NCBI GenBank assembly: GCA_045805565.1
Contig: JBJMKZ010000024.1
Coordinates: forward strand, 1-29,823
DNA from: DATAEY01 sp045805565
Lineage (GTDB): Bacteria > Actinomycetota > Thermoleophilia > Solirubrobacterales > Solirubrobacteraceae
Direction: 5' to 3'
DNA: 29,823 bases
Numbering within the stretch: position 1 is the first letter of the stretch; every line of letters starts with the position of its first letter. The position numbers were made by a program, and so were the translations under genes. A model generated the notes under the pieces. The model had not been told where the DNA came from and did not search any database. It saw nothing but the letters and a program-made list of their open reading frames with translations. Below, in pieces: positions 16,101-22,668 of the stretch.

Positions 16101-16240
16101 TGCTCGACCAGCCAGGTGAAGCGCGCCACCAGGGTGCGCGTCTTGCCCGCCCCGGCGCCCGCCACCACGACCAGCGGTCCCCCGGGATGCGTGACCGCCT
16201 CGATCTGAGCAGGGGTGAGGCCGTCGACCGGCGCGGACAC
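13106..16240 (-). CDS. UvrD-type DNA helicase fused to RecB-like iron-sulfur nuclease
   Basis: The 1044-aa protein has superfamily 1A helicase motifs: Walker A GAGAGKT (residues 28-34), DEFQDT (231-236), GDDDQAIYRFRGA, the SFRCG segment, MTMHSAKGLEFDHVYV, and VYVAMTRARRRV. The C-terminal third is a PD-(D/E)XK nuclease with GILIHQVLERF, D932 in GRVDRVD, and D946/K948 in LIDYKTG. C822, C1030, C1033 and C1039 form the four-cysteine iron-sulfur pattern known from AddB and AdnA-type nucleases. It should unwind and resect double-strand ends for recombination. No second AdnAB or AddAB subunit gene lies next to it here. The GTG start at 16240 shares its promoter region with the divergent phosphatase gene. 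Confidence 0.93.
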   Translation of the reverse strand: MSAPVDGLTPAQIEAVTHPGGPLVVVAGAGAGKTRTLVARFTWLVEQGCPPDSILALTFSAPAAEELRARLETAIDRPYEDLAVSTFHSFCARLLREEAAAAGIDPFAQPVTPADRLALLLERIDELPLRRHDLHGNPAALLASFIERFDRLKDELVTAQEYEEWAASLRDGERGRREREFAALYAAHEGMLAEAGALDFGDLVLRAHRLLRDSAAARERVGERFRHVLVDEFQDTNHAQGVLLELVGEAHGNIGVVGDDDQAIYRFRGASTKNLRDFRERHPDARVVMLERSFRCGRRILEAAAAVVEPNPDRIGKALEGRPGGSVGFWRCANERAQAQSVAADVERLLAVEGVAPESICVLVRSVRREGQAVAVALEERGVPFRIVGAAAFFQRAEIRDVLAWLRLLADPGDAGAVVRALARPPVELRSIDLARCTQIARRRKLDMVSALVAATEAPQIPPEARERILNFLRIYRSASASLDTTRPDLFVHRLIERLGLRRQQLFAAQADVVERLVNLAKFGELAAAYGRRSPQATPREYARYIAAVAEAGLREEEAVAETEPRAVQVMTMHSAKGLEFDHVYVLGLQSTRMPGAGRATLEPIPDALLKERVPSDSRAAHTAEMRRLVYVAMTRARRRVVLCYAERSDDGGERTPSPFVEEARAAVGAEWEDRQEELFGPAETLHSTFRLLRDDLLDTVARTGGRLSELRLDTDLDVSHAVVRYLELLKLAALLERPAGQSVVEALPEINARLARAVTAEQREIFQTSALDDYLLDTERGERRRAQAIAVRDEPSLEAFLPRRGEGLMLSASDVETYRICPLRYKFARVFRIPQEPTIHQRFGILIHQVLERFHAREGPAALPELLGLLDAGWRRGGFGDSDEERQLRDKATTALTRYHERFEAEEAEPVWFERPFSFRLGPHLLRGRVDRVDRLPAGGYELIDYKTGRPKTAAQLRDDVQLSLYAVGAREAWELDTAGQAYYYVLDDEKVPVERDDVDREWITETVMEVADGILGQGFEPTPSYAACSTCDFRLICPAAEK

Positions 16241-16245
16241 GTTCC

Positions 16246-16252
16246 TAGGATA
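16246..16252. promoter_or_regulatory. Symmetric back-to-back -10 for two divergent genes
   Basis: The 7-bp site TAGGATA reads TAGGAT on the plus strand, 9 nt before the ATG at 16261. On the minus strand it reads TATCCT, 6 nt before the GTG at 16240. The two start codons are only 20 bp apart, with no Shine-Dalgarno sequence on the phosphatase side, so both mRNAs would be leaderless or nearly so. Confidence 0.55.
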
Positions 16253-16260
16253 TTGGCCGC

Positions 16261-17118
16261 ATGGGCCCTTCCCCCCAAGCTACCGCCGCCCCAGGGGACG
16301 ACGAGTGGCTGAGGCTGTGCCGCCAGGCAGCCCGGCGGCTTGGGGATGTGCTCGACCAGAACCCCACCACGCGCGAGCGGGCGGTGACCACCGGCCGCGG
16401 CGAGGGCGGCGATCGCTCGCTGATGATCGACGAGGCCGCCGAAGATGGGGTTTTCGCCCTGCTCGACGAGCTGCACCAGAGCGGTCGGCGGTTCACCGCC
16501 TTCTCGGAGGAGCGGGGTCGGGTCGAATACGGCGATCCCCGCCTGGTCGTGATGATCGACCCCATCGACGGGTCGCTGAACGCCAAGCGCAACCTCGCCC
16601 CCTATTCGATCTCCATCGCGGTGGCGGATGGCGGGACGATGGCCGATGTGGCATTCGCCTTCGTGCACGACTATGGGCAGGACGAGGAGTGGATCGCCCG
16701 GCGCGGTGCGGGCGCCACGCTGAATGGCGATCCGCTCGCGTCCGAGACCGCGGAGCGCCGGGATCCGGCCGGCCGCCTCGAGGTGGTCGGAGTCGAGTCC
16801 GCCGATCCGCGGTGGGTGGCGGAGTCGATCGACGGGCTCCTGGAGCACGCGTACCGGCTGCGCGCGCTGGGCTCGATCGCGGTCTCGTTGTGCCAGGTGG
16901 CGGCTGCGCGGATGGACGCCATGCTCTCGCTCAAGCGATGCCGGGCCTTCGACGCCGCCGCGGGACAGCTGATCGTCCGTGAGGCGGGCGGGCATGTGGC
17001 GTTTCCGGTCTTCGACCGCCCGCTAGGCGCGCCGCTCGACCTGAAGCCGCACTCGCCGGTGGTGGCGGCCCGCAGCGAGCGGGCGCTGCGGGAGCTGGCT
17101 GCGATACCCCGTGCGTAG
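16261..17118 (+). CDS. Inositol monophosphatase family protein
   Basis: The 285-aa protein has the metal-binding and catalytic motifs of the lithium-sensitive phosphatase family: SEE at residues 82-84 and DPIDGS at 100-105, followed by LNAKR. Late in the protein FDAAAGQLIVREAGG replaces the usual WDxAAG. The GSLNAKRN stretch differs from the GTxNF of classical inositol monophosphatases. The substrate may therefore be another sugar phosphate or nucleotide such as fructose-1,6-bisphosphate or PAP. Cytosolic. It is transcribed divergently from the helicase gene through the shared site at 16246-16252. Confidence 0.85.
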   Translation: MGPSPQATAAPGDDEWLRLCRQAARRLGDVLDQNPTTRERAVTTGRGEGGDRSLMIDEAAEDGVFALLDELHQSGRRFTAFSEERGRVEYGDPRLVVMIDPIDGSLNAKRNLAPYSISIAVADGGTMADVAFAFVHDYGQDEEWIARRGAGATLNGDPLASETAERRDPAGRLEVVGVESADPRWVAESIDGLLEHAYRLRALGSIAVSLCQVAAARMDAMLSLKRCRAFDAAAGQLIVREAGGHVAFPVFDRPLGAPLDLKPHSPVVAARSERALRELAAIPRA

Positions 17119-17163
17119 GGTGGACGCGTACCGCCCCGACCCCGTCCGTAGGGCCGGACGCGT
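17114..17163 (+). repeat. Short direct repeat between phosphatase and metalloprotease-like genes
   Basis: CGTAGGGTGGACGCGT (17114-17129) and CGTAGGGCCGGACGCGT (17147-17163) repeat with a 33-bp offset, the first spanning the phosphatase stop codon. Possible regulator site for the gene at 17185; otherwise unexplained. Confidence 0.4.
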
Positions 17164-17184
17164 CCATACGGCATCATCCGGACA

Positions 17185-18225
17185 GTGATCGACTGGAGCC
17201 TTGCCGCCCAGCTCGCCGGCTTCGTCGCCGGCGATCCCGGCCACAAGCCGCGCCCGGCGCTCCCCGGGCTGGCCAACGAGAGCGAGCGGCTGGTTGGCGA
17301 ATACACCGGCCTGACCCCTGAGCGACCGCTTCCGGCGCCTGAGCTCCTCGACCGCCCGGACTGGATCGAGGCCAATCTGCGCTCCGCCCGCCCGATGCTC
17401 GACCCGCTCGCCGAGCGGCTCGGTCGCGGAATCGGTCCCGCCGGGCAGGTGCTCCAGGGTGCGGCCGGCCTGCTTCTGGCCGCCGAGCTGGGGGTTCTGC
17501 TCGGCTACGTGTCACGGCGGGTCCTTGGCCAGTACGAGCTGGTCATCCTCGACCCGCAGGCCCCCGCCCGCCTGCTGTTCGTCGGGCCCAACCTGGACGA
17601 GGCGGCACAGGAGATGAGGGTCGACGAGGACGAGCTGCTCAGCTGGGTGGCGCTGCACGAGGTGACGCACGCGCTCCAGTTCGGGGGCGTGCCGTGGCTG
17701 CGCGGGCATCTCGCCGGCCTGCTGCGCCTGCTGCTCGACTCGCTGGAGGTCGCGTTCGAGCCCGCGCGGGTGTTGCGGCTGCCAAACCGCGCCGACCTGC
17801 GGGCGCTGGTCGACGCCGTCGCGTCAGGGGATCTGATCTCACTGGTGACGGGCCCGGAGCAGCGAGCCCTCATCGAGCGCCTGCAATCCGTCATGGCCGT
17901 GCTCGAGGGGCATGCCGAGCACGTGATGGACGCGGTCGGGACCGACCTGCTGCCCTCGCTGCCACGGCTGCGGGAGGCGATGGGCCGCCGCCGCCGCAAC
18001 CAGTCGGCGATCTCGCGGCTGCTGCAGCGGCTCTTTGGGCTCGAGCTGAAGCTGCGGCAGTACGAGGTGGGAAAGCGCTTCTGCGACGCGGTCGTCGAGG
18101 CCGGCGGGATCGAGACGCTCAATCGCGTGTGGGCCGGTCCCGACGCCCTTCCGACCCTCTCCGAGCTCGACGACCCCGGGGCCTGGATGCGGCGAACAAA
18201 CGTTCCGTCTGTTACAAAGTTTTAG
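17185..18225 (+). CDS. Zinc-dependent metalloprotease-like protein (DUF2342 / F420-associated family)
   Basis: The 346-aa protein carries a zincin motif HEVTHALQF at residues 158-166 and a later EGHAEHVMDA near 241-250 that could supply a third ligand. This pair, with the opening IDWSLAAQLAGFVAG, matches the actinobacterial DUF2342 family, often annotated as coenzyme F420 biosynthesis-associated. That association comes from phylogenetic profiles and not from a known reaction. No signal peptide is evident. The GTG start at 17185 has no Shine-Dalgarno sequence; a CATCAT hexamer lies 7 nt upstream, so a leaderless mRNA is possible. No F420 biosynthesis gene is present in the window. Confidence 0.85.
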   Translation: MIDWSLAAQLAGFVAGDPGHKPRPALPGLANESERLVGEYTGLTPERPLPAPELLDRPDWIEANLRSARPMLDPLAERLGRGIGPAGQVLQGAAGLLLAAELGVLLGYVSRRVLGQYELVILDPQAPARLLFVGPNLDEAAQEMRVDEDELLSWVALHEVTHALQFGGVPWLRGHLAGLLRLLLDSLEVAFEPARVLRLPNRADLRALVDAVASGDLISLVTGPEQRALIERLQSVMAVLEGHAEHVMDAVGTDLLPSLPRLREAMGRRRRNQSAISRLLQRLFGLELKLRQYEVGKRFCDAVVEAGGIETLNRVWAGPDALPTLSELDDPGAWMRRTNVPSVTKF

Positions 18226-18285
18226 CCCGGACAGGAAGGCGGCAGGCCAATTACCGCCCGGGGTGTAACAATGTGGGGAGGCGGG

Positions 18286-18313
18286 TTTACAAACATGTGT
18301 TCGGTGCTAATCT
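18286..18313 (+). promoter_or_regulatory. Putative promoter of the arginine-rich protein gene
   Basis: TTTACA at 18286-18291 and TAATCT at 18308-18313 are separated by 16 nt. They lie in an AT-richer pocket about 60 nt before the ATG at 18376. Confidence 0.45.
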
Positions 18314-18375
18314 GGCCCTCGGGCTAGTCGCAAGGGCACCAGGTCGTCCGCCATCTCGAAGGAGAGACTCACCGC

Positions 18376-18936
18376 ATGACTCCCACCACCACCCGCACGT
18401 CCAGCGCCCAGCGCGCTGCCGCCACCCGTCGCGCCAACGCCCGCCGGCGCAGCGCCGCCGCCCGGCGCGCCGCGGCGACCCGCGAGCTGCGCCAGCGTAC
18501 GCCGGTCCAGCGCGCTCAGGATCTCGCCGAGCGTTCGGTCCTCGTCCCCGTGGGTGCCGCTCTCGTCGCGCGCGACCGCGTGATCGAGACGGTCACCGAA
18601 GCGGTCAGGCCGTATCGCACCCGCGAGTCGGCCCAGCGCCGGCTCGAGCGTGACCTGCGACGCTTCGAGCGCCGCGGCACCACCGCTCGCAACCGCGCCG
18701 AGCGCCGGCTCAAGCGCACCCGCACCCGCGTGGAGCGCGAACTGCGTCAGCGCCGCAGCGCCGTCGAGCGCGTGCTCAAGCGCAACCGCGGTCGCGTCGA
18801 GCGCGAGGCCCGCTCTGTGCGCCGGGACCTCCGGCGTCAGCGGCGGATCGCCCAGGCCCGGGTCGACGAGGCGGTCACCGCCGGTCAGCGGGCGGTCGCC
18901 GACGTCCAGGAGCGCATCGCCGACAACGCTTCCTAG
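18376..18936 (+). CDS. Arginine/alanine-rich, highly basic coiled-coil protein
   Basis: The 186-aa protein is unlike its neighbours in composition. The first 60 residues are Ala/Arg/Thr-rich and disordered-looking (RRANARRRSAAARRAAATRE). A more ordinary segment follows (LAERSVLVPVGAALVARDRV). Then a long unbroken helix of about 110 residues has regularly spaced Arg/Glu/Leu (RLERDLRRFERR, RVERELRQRR, RVEREARSVRR). It has no cysteine and almost no aromatics, and its charge is very positive. Such proteins in actinobacteria may bind nucleic acid or polyanions, or act as phasin-like or nucleoid-associated factors, but no specific family is recognised. An AAGGAGA Shine-Dalgarno sequence lies about 11 nt upstream and a promoter candidate precedes it. 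Confidence 0.75.
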   Translation: MTPTTTRTSSAQRAAATRRANARRRSAAARRAAATRELRQRTPVQRAQDLAERSVLVPVGAALVARDRVIETVTEAVRPYRTRESAQRRLERDLRRFERRGTTARNRAERRLKRTRTRVERELRQRRSAVERVLKRNRGRVEREARSVRRDLRRQRRIAQARVDEAVTAGQRAVADVQERIADNAS

Positions 18937-18945
18937 GGCGAACAG

Positions 18946-19064
18946 CTTCCCCCTCCCGGCGTAGGAGAGGCCGGGCCAGGGGAAGTGTGCCGGCCCACAT
19001 ACCTCGCCGGCACATGCAGCACCCTCTCCTCCCTCAACCGCCGGGACGCCCTCGTGGCGTCCCG
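18946..19064 (+). terminator. Three consecutive hairpins after the arginine-rich gene
   Basis: Hairpin 1 (18946-18985) pairs CTTCCCC with GGGGAAG and has an inner CCGGC/GCCGG. Hairpin 2 (18987-19013) pairs GTGCCGGC with GCCGGCAC around an 11-nt loop. Hairpin 3 (19042-19064) pairs CGGGACGCC with GGCGTCCCG around CTCGT. None has a U-tract. At least one is probably a terminator of the upstream gene. The rest could be a 5' leader element of mrp, but the likely mrp promoter lies after them. Confidence 0.55.
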
Positions 19065-19167
19065 TCGGTGTTAAGGGCGCGGCGACGGCCCGACCCGTCG
19101 TCCTGGCGCCGGGTGGAACCGTCGCCCGGCCCCGGCTTGCCGCCGGGGGTTTGCCAGAATGGTCGGA

Positions 19168-20304
19168 ATGCCAACCAGAGATCAGGTACTCGAGGCGCTG
19201 CGGGCGGTCATCGACCCCGAGCTGCGGCGTTCGATCGTCGAGCTGGAGATGGTCAGGGCGATCGAGATCCAGGATGGCGGCGAGGTCGACGTCACGGTCT
19301 CCCTGACCACGCCCGGCTGCCCGATCCGCAACCACTTCCAGACCGCGGTCGTCCAGGCCGTCGGCGAGCTCGACGGGGTCGAGCGCGTGACCGTGGCCTT
19401 CGACGTGCTCTCCGACAGCGAGAAGGGGGCCCTCCAGCGCAAGCTGGGGCGCGCCACCCTGCCCGAGGGGGCCCTGGCCCAGGTGCGCAACGTCATCTGC
19501 GTGGCCTCCGGCAAGGGCGGCGTGGGCAAGTCGACCCTCACCGCCAACCTCGCCGCCGCCTTCGCCGCCGAGGGACACCGGCCCGGCGCGCTCGACGCCG
19601 ACGTCTGGGGCTACTCGCTCCCGCGCATGTTCGGCCTGGGCTCCGAGAAGCCCAAGGTGAGCCCGCAGCGCAAGCTGATCCCGCGCAGCGCGGACGGGAT
19701 CCAGGTGATGTCGATCGGCTTCTTCCTGGAGGAGGACAACGCCGTCGTCTGGCGCGGGCCGATGCTCCACAAGGCGCTTGCGCAGTTCCTGGAGGACGTC
19801 GACTGGGGAGAGCTCGACTATCTGATCGTCGATCTGCCTCCGGGGACCGGAGACGTCTCGATGACGCTCGCCCAGCTGCTCCCGCAGTCCAGGTTCGTGC
19901 TCGTGACCACGCCACAGCCGGCGGCACAGAAGGTGGCCCGCCGCGCCGCCCAGCTGGCGCTCAAGTACGACCTCGAGATCGTCGGAGTTGTGGAGAACAT
20001 GGCCGGGTTCGTCACGCCGGCAGGCGAGCGCTATCCCATCTTCGGCGAGGGCGGCGGCCAGCTGCTGGCCGACGAGCTCGACGTTCCCCTGCTCGCGAAG
20101 GTCCCTCTGACCATGCCACTCCGCGAGCAGTCCGACGCTGGCACCCCGCTGGTGTTCGCCAATCCCGACGATCCCGCCGCCCAGGCGATCCGCCACGCGG
20201 CGCGAGGGATCGTCGCCGCCACTCCCGTCGAGCTGCCGGTGATGCAGGCGCCCTCCCCGGCCGCGGCGCCCCAGCCGGCGGGGATGACCCTGCCGATGGC
20301 CTAG
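19168..20304 (+). CDS. mrp: Mrp/NBP35-type ATP-binding iron-sulfur carrier with DUF59 domain
   Basis: The 378-aa protein has an N-terminal MIP18/DUF59 domain (residues 1-90, with TTPGCPIRNHF). A P-loop ATPase follows, with Walker A GKGGVGKST at 115-123, then the DADVWGYSLPRMFG and DYLIVDLPPGTGD motifs. It is expected to bind and transfer Fe-S clusters to target proteins in the cytosol. The usual CxxC near the VVENM motif is absent; the sequence there is VVENMAGFVTPAGER, as in other actinobacterial Mrp proteins. The ATG at 19168 (MPTRD) is preferred over 19159 because family members start there and CAGAAT lies 7 nt before it. A Pro/Ala-rich tail ends the protein. An isomerase-like gene follows after 7 nt. 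Confidence 0.92.
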   Translation: MPTRDQVLEALRAVIDPELRRSIVELEMVRAIEIQDGGEVDVTVSLTTPGCPIRNHFQTAVVQAVGELDGVERVTVAFDVLSDSEKGALQRKLGRATLPEGALAQVRNVICVASGKGGVGKSTLTANLAAAFAAEGHRPGALDADVWGYSLPRMFGLGSEKPKVSPQRKLIPRSADGIQVMSIGFFLEEDNAVVWRGPMLHKALAQFLEDVDWGELDYLIVDLPPGTGDVSMTLAQLLPQSRFVLVTTPQPAAQKVARRAAQLALKYDLEIVGVVENMAGFVTPAGERYPIFGEGGGQLLADELDVPLLAKVPLTMPLREQSDAGTPLVFANPDDPAAQAIRHAARGIVAATPVELPVMQAPSPAAAPQPAGMTLPMA

Positions 20305-20311
20305 GACCGGC

Positions 20312-20911
20312 TTGACGGCAGGGCCGGTCTTCTACTTCGACTTCGGCTCTCCCTACGCTTACCTCGCCGCCGAGCGCATCGAGCGGCTCATCCCATCCGC
20401 CCGCTGGCAGCCGATCCTGCTGGGCGGCCTGTTCAAGCTCAACGGCCGCAGCTCGTGGGCGACCGGCGATCCCGATAGGCGACGGACGGGGATGGCCGTG
20501 GTGGAGGGGCGGGCCCGTGCCTACGGGCTGCCGCCCGTCCGCTGGCCCGATCCCTGGCCCGGGAACATGCTCACCGCGATGCGCGCGGCGACGTTGGCCC
20601 AGCAGCGTCGCCAGGAGGTCGGCCTTGCGCTTGCCGCCTTCCGGCGCGCGTTTGTCCTCGGAGAGGACCTCGGCCGGCCGGAAGCGGTGCTCGCCGCGGC
20701 CCGGGATGCCGGTCTCGACGCCGACGAGGTCGAGGCGGCGGTGAGCGATCAAGCGGTCAAGGACGCGCTGCGCCGTACGACCGAGGACGCGCATGGGCGC
20801 GGCGTGTTCGGTGTCCCGACCGTGGCGGTGGGCAACCGCTTGTACTGGGGCGACGAGCGGCTGGCGGAGGCGGCTCGGGCGGTCCCCGGACCGCCCACGC
20901 ACGCCCCCTAG
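20312..20911 (+). CDS. 2-hydroxychromene-2-carboxylate isomerase-like (DsbA/kappa-GST fold) protein
   Basis: The 199-aa protein begins with FYFDFGSPYAYLAAERIERL, the typical start of HCCA isomerases. A serine replaces the redox CxxC, and the thioredoxin-fold end is GVFGVPTVAVGNRLYWGDERL. The family uses glutathione or an analogous thiol in aromatic-ring breakdown, but many members are only distantly related and the substrate here is unknown. The start is TTG at 20312 with AGGA just upstream, 7 nt after the mrp stop, so the two are likely translated from one mRNA. Its stop overlaps the stop of the convergent SnoaL-like gene by 4 bp. Confidence 0.82.
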   Translation: MTAGPVFYFDFGSPYAYLAAERIERLIPSARWQPILLGGLFKLNGRSSWATGDPDRRRTGMAVVEGRARAYGLPPVRWPDPWPGNMLTAMRAATLAQQRRQEVGLALAAFRRAFVLGEDLGRPEAVLAAARDAGLDADEVEAAVSDQAVKDALRRTTEDAHGRGVFGVPTVAVGNRLYWGDERLAEAARAVPGPPTHAP

Positions 20912-21345
20912 TCGTAGCTCATCGCGCCCGGCGCGCGCTCCCCGACCGCGGCCGCCAGGGCCTCCTCGCGCGTCGGGAACACGTGCCGACTGGCGATCCG
21001 TCCCTCCCGGGCCGTGATGAGACAGAACACGCTGACGTCGAGCCCGCCGCCGCCCGCGCTGCCGGCGCTTACCCAGTGCTCGGCCGTGATGACCTCATCC
21101 GGGCCCGTGCTCACCGCGTCCTCGACCTCCACGCTCAGCGTCCCGAACCGTTCGATGATTCCGCCAAACCAGCTGCGCAGCCCGTCGTGTCCGCTGACCC
21201 GCCGCAGATGCGGGAACCGCTCGAGCTCCTCGCCTTCGAATTCGGCGTCATAGAGGCTCAGCCACGAGTCGGGCCGCCCATCCCGGGCCGCCCGGTTGAA
21301 CGCCTCGACGGCTCGGCGTACGAGCTCAGCGGACTCGCCGACCAT
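20908..21345 (-). CDS. SnoaL/NTF2-like protein
   Basis: The 145-aa protein starts MVGESAELVRRAVEAFN at the ATG at 21345, preceded by GAGG. It shows the NTF2-like pattern: WLSLYDAEFEGEELE, the GHDGLRSWFGGIIERFG segment, and a C-terminal SRHVFPTREEALAAA. No catalytic assignment is possible. It lies 29 bp downstream of the ferredoxin gene on the same strand, so cotranscription is likely. The frame is open further upstream through the ferredoxin gene, but the family start and the Shine-Dalgarno sequence argue for 21345. Confidence 0.8.
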   Translation of the reverse strand: MVGESAELVRRAVEAFNRAARDGRPDSWLSLYDAEFEGEELERFPHLRRVSGHDGLRSWFGGIIERFGTLSVEVEDAVSTGPDEVITAEHWVSAGSAGGGGLDVSVFCLITAREGRIASRHVFPTREEALAAAVGERAPGAMSYD

Positions 21346-21374
21346 CCTCGGATCGGCCGCCGGCCGCACCGCCC

Positions 21375-21638
21375 CTACCGGTTGGCGTAGTAGTCCGCGT
21401 TCATCTGGGTGTACTTCTCCCACTCGGGTGGGAGCTGGTCCTCGGCGAAGCAGGCGTCGACCGGGCAGGCCTCGACGCAGGCGTCGCAATCGATGCACTC
21501 CTCGGGGTCGATGTAGAGCATCTCGGCCTCGTCGTAACCCGGCTCGTCGGGGGTGGGGTGGATGCAGTCCACCGGGCACACCTCGACGCATGAGTTGTCC
21601 TTGGTGCCGATGCAGGGCTCGGCGATCACGTAGGCCAT
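21375..21638 (-). CDS. fdxA: Seven-iron-type bacterial ferredoxin
   Basis: The 87-aa protein has two cluster motifs. The first has C9, C17, C21 and C25 (EPCIGTKDNSC, EVCPVDC), with the wide spacing typical of a 3Fe-4S or 4Fe-4S site in actinobacterial FdxA. The second is C48-x2-C51-x2-C54-x3-C58 (CIDCDACVEACP), a 4Fe-4S site. The tail PPEWEKYTQMNADYYAN is characteristic of actinobacterial 7Fe ferredoxins. It is a small cytosolic electron carrier for oxidoreductases or cytochromes P450. GAGGAA lies shortly before the ATG. It precedes a SnoaL-like gene. Confidence 0.93.
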   Translation of the reverse strand: MAYVIAEPCIGTKDNSCVEVCPVDCIHPTPDEPGYDEAEMLYIDPEECIDCDACVEACPVDACFAEDQLPPEWEKYTQMNADYYANR

Positions 21639-21763
21639 TCGGGTTCCTCGTCGGCGCTCGGGGACTGACCGGGCGGTTCATTCTAGGCGTCGGCCCGCCC
21701 GGCGGTCTCCAGGCGACCGGCCCGGCGGCGGTCGCCCGGCGGTTGCGGTACCTCGCCCGCGCC

Positions 21764-21769
21764 TAGACT
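21764..21769 (+). promoter_or_regulatory. -10-like element before the SDR gene
   Basis: TAGACT lies 8 nt before the ATG at 21778, with TTGCGG 15 nt further upstream as a weak -35. Another leaderless-type arrangement. Confidence 0.4.
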
Positions 21770-21777
21770 CCGGCGCG

Positions 21778-22662
21778 ATGATCCTCCTTACGGGGGCCAC
21801 CGGGCTCGTCGGCTCGGCCCTGCTGCGGCGGCTGACGGCGGCGGGGGAGCCGGTCCGCTGCCTGGTCCGCGATCCGCGCCGGCTCGGCAACCAGCGGGTC
21901 CGGGTGCAGATCGCGCTCGGCGACCTGGCCGATCCGCCCTCGTTCCGCCACGCCCTGCGGGGAGTGAGCACGGTGGTGCATCTGGCGGCCGCCATCCGCG
22001 ACCAGGCGTCGGGATCGATCGAGGAGCTCAACGCGGTCGCCACCTGGCGGATGGTGCACGCGGCCGAGCGCGCGGGGGTGGAGCACTTCGTCTACTTCTC
22101 GGCCCTCGACGCCACGACGTTCAACCGGGCGCGCTTCTTCCGCGCCAAGGCGCTGGCCGAGCGGGCGGTGTCGGAGTCCGGGTTTCGGCACACGGTATTC
22201 GCTCCGTCGATCGTCTACGCGCCGGGCGACCACTGGCTCACGCTGCTCGAGCGCCTGGCGCTCCTGCTCCCGTTCATGCCGGTGCCGGGGTCGGGAAGGA
22301 CGCTGTACCAGCCGATCTGGGCCGACGACGTCGCCGACTGCGTGATGGCCACTCTCGACGGCGCGGTCGCCGACCGGCGAGACCGCTACGAGCTGGCCGG
22401 GCCCGACACGCTCTCCTATCGGGACATCGTCGAGCTCGCCCTGCGGTCGTTCGGTCGTCGCCGTCCCCTGCTGCGAGTGCCGATGCCGCTGGTCAGGCGC
22501 TTCCTGCAGCTGGCCCGGCTGGTCGCGGGTGATGCCGTGTTCGCCACCTGGGACGAGGCGGAGCTGATGGAGGTGCCGATGACCAGCCGCAGCGGCACGG
22601 CCGACGCCGAGCGCCTGGGGGTGCGACCGCAGCCGATGCGGGCGGTGCTGGGCGCCGGCTGA
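21778..22662 (+). CDS. Atypical SDR, NAD(P)-binding epimerase/NDUFA9-like protein
   Basis: The 294-aa protein starts with the Rossmann motif TGATGLVGSALLRRL. It then has CLVRDPRRL, VVHLAAAIRD and a central VYFSALDATTFNRARFFRAKALAE. There the usual YxxxK is replaced, as in atypical SDRs related to the complex I subunit NDUFA9. PIWADDVADCV and a C-terminal substrate-like domain follow. It may bind NAD(P) as a cofactor or regulator and not catalyse a redox reaction; the role is unknown. It has no Shine-Dalgarno sequence but a -10-like hexamer close to the ATG. It converges with the amidase gene, with only 6 bp between the stops. Confidence 0.85.
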   Translation: MILLTGATGLVGSALLRRLTAAGEPVRCLVRDPRRLGNQRVRVQIALGDLADPPSFRHALRGVSTVVHLAAAIRDQASGSIEELNAVATWRMVHAAERAGVEHFVYFSALDATTFNRARFFRAKALAERAVSESGFRHTVFAPSIVYAPGDHWLTLLERLALLLPFMPVPGSGRTLYQPIWADDVADCVMATLDGAVADRRDRYELAGPDTLSYRDIVELALRSFGRRRPLLRVPMPLVRRFLQLARLVAGDAVFATWDEAELMEVPMTSRSGTADAERLGVRPQPMRAVLGAG

Positions 22663-22668
22663 TCGAGC

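Noticed and set aside
14755..16995. A 746-codon open frame on the minus strand
   Set aside because: It overlaps the helicase in another frame and the phosphatase in antisense. The translation is Arg/Ser/Pro-rich with no motif.
18307..20196. A 629-codon open frame on the minus strand
   Set aside because: It is antisense to the arginine-rich gene and to mrp. No recognisable domain, and codon composition mirrors the real genes.
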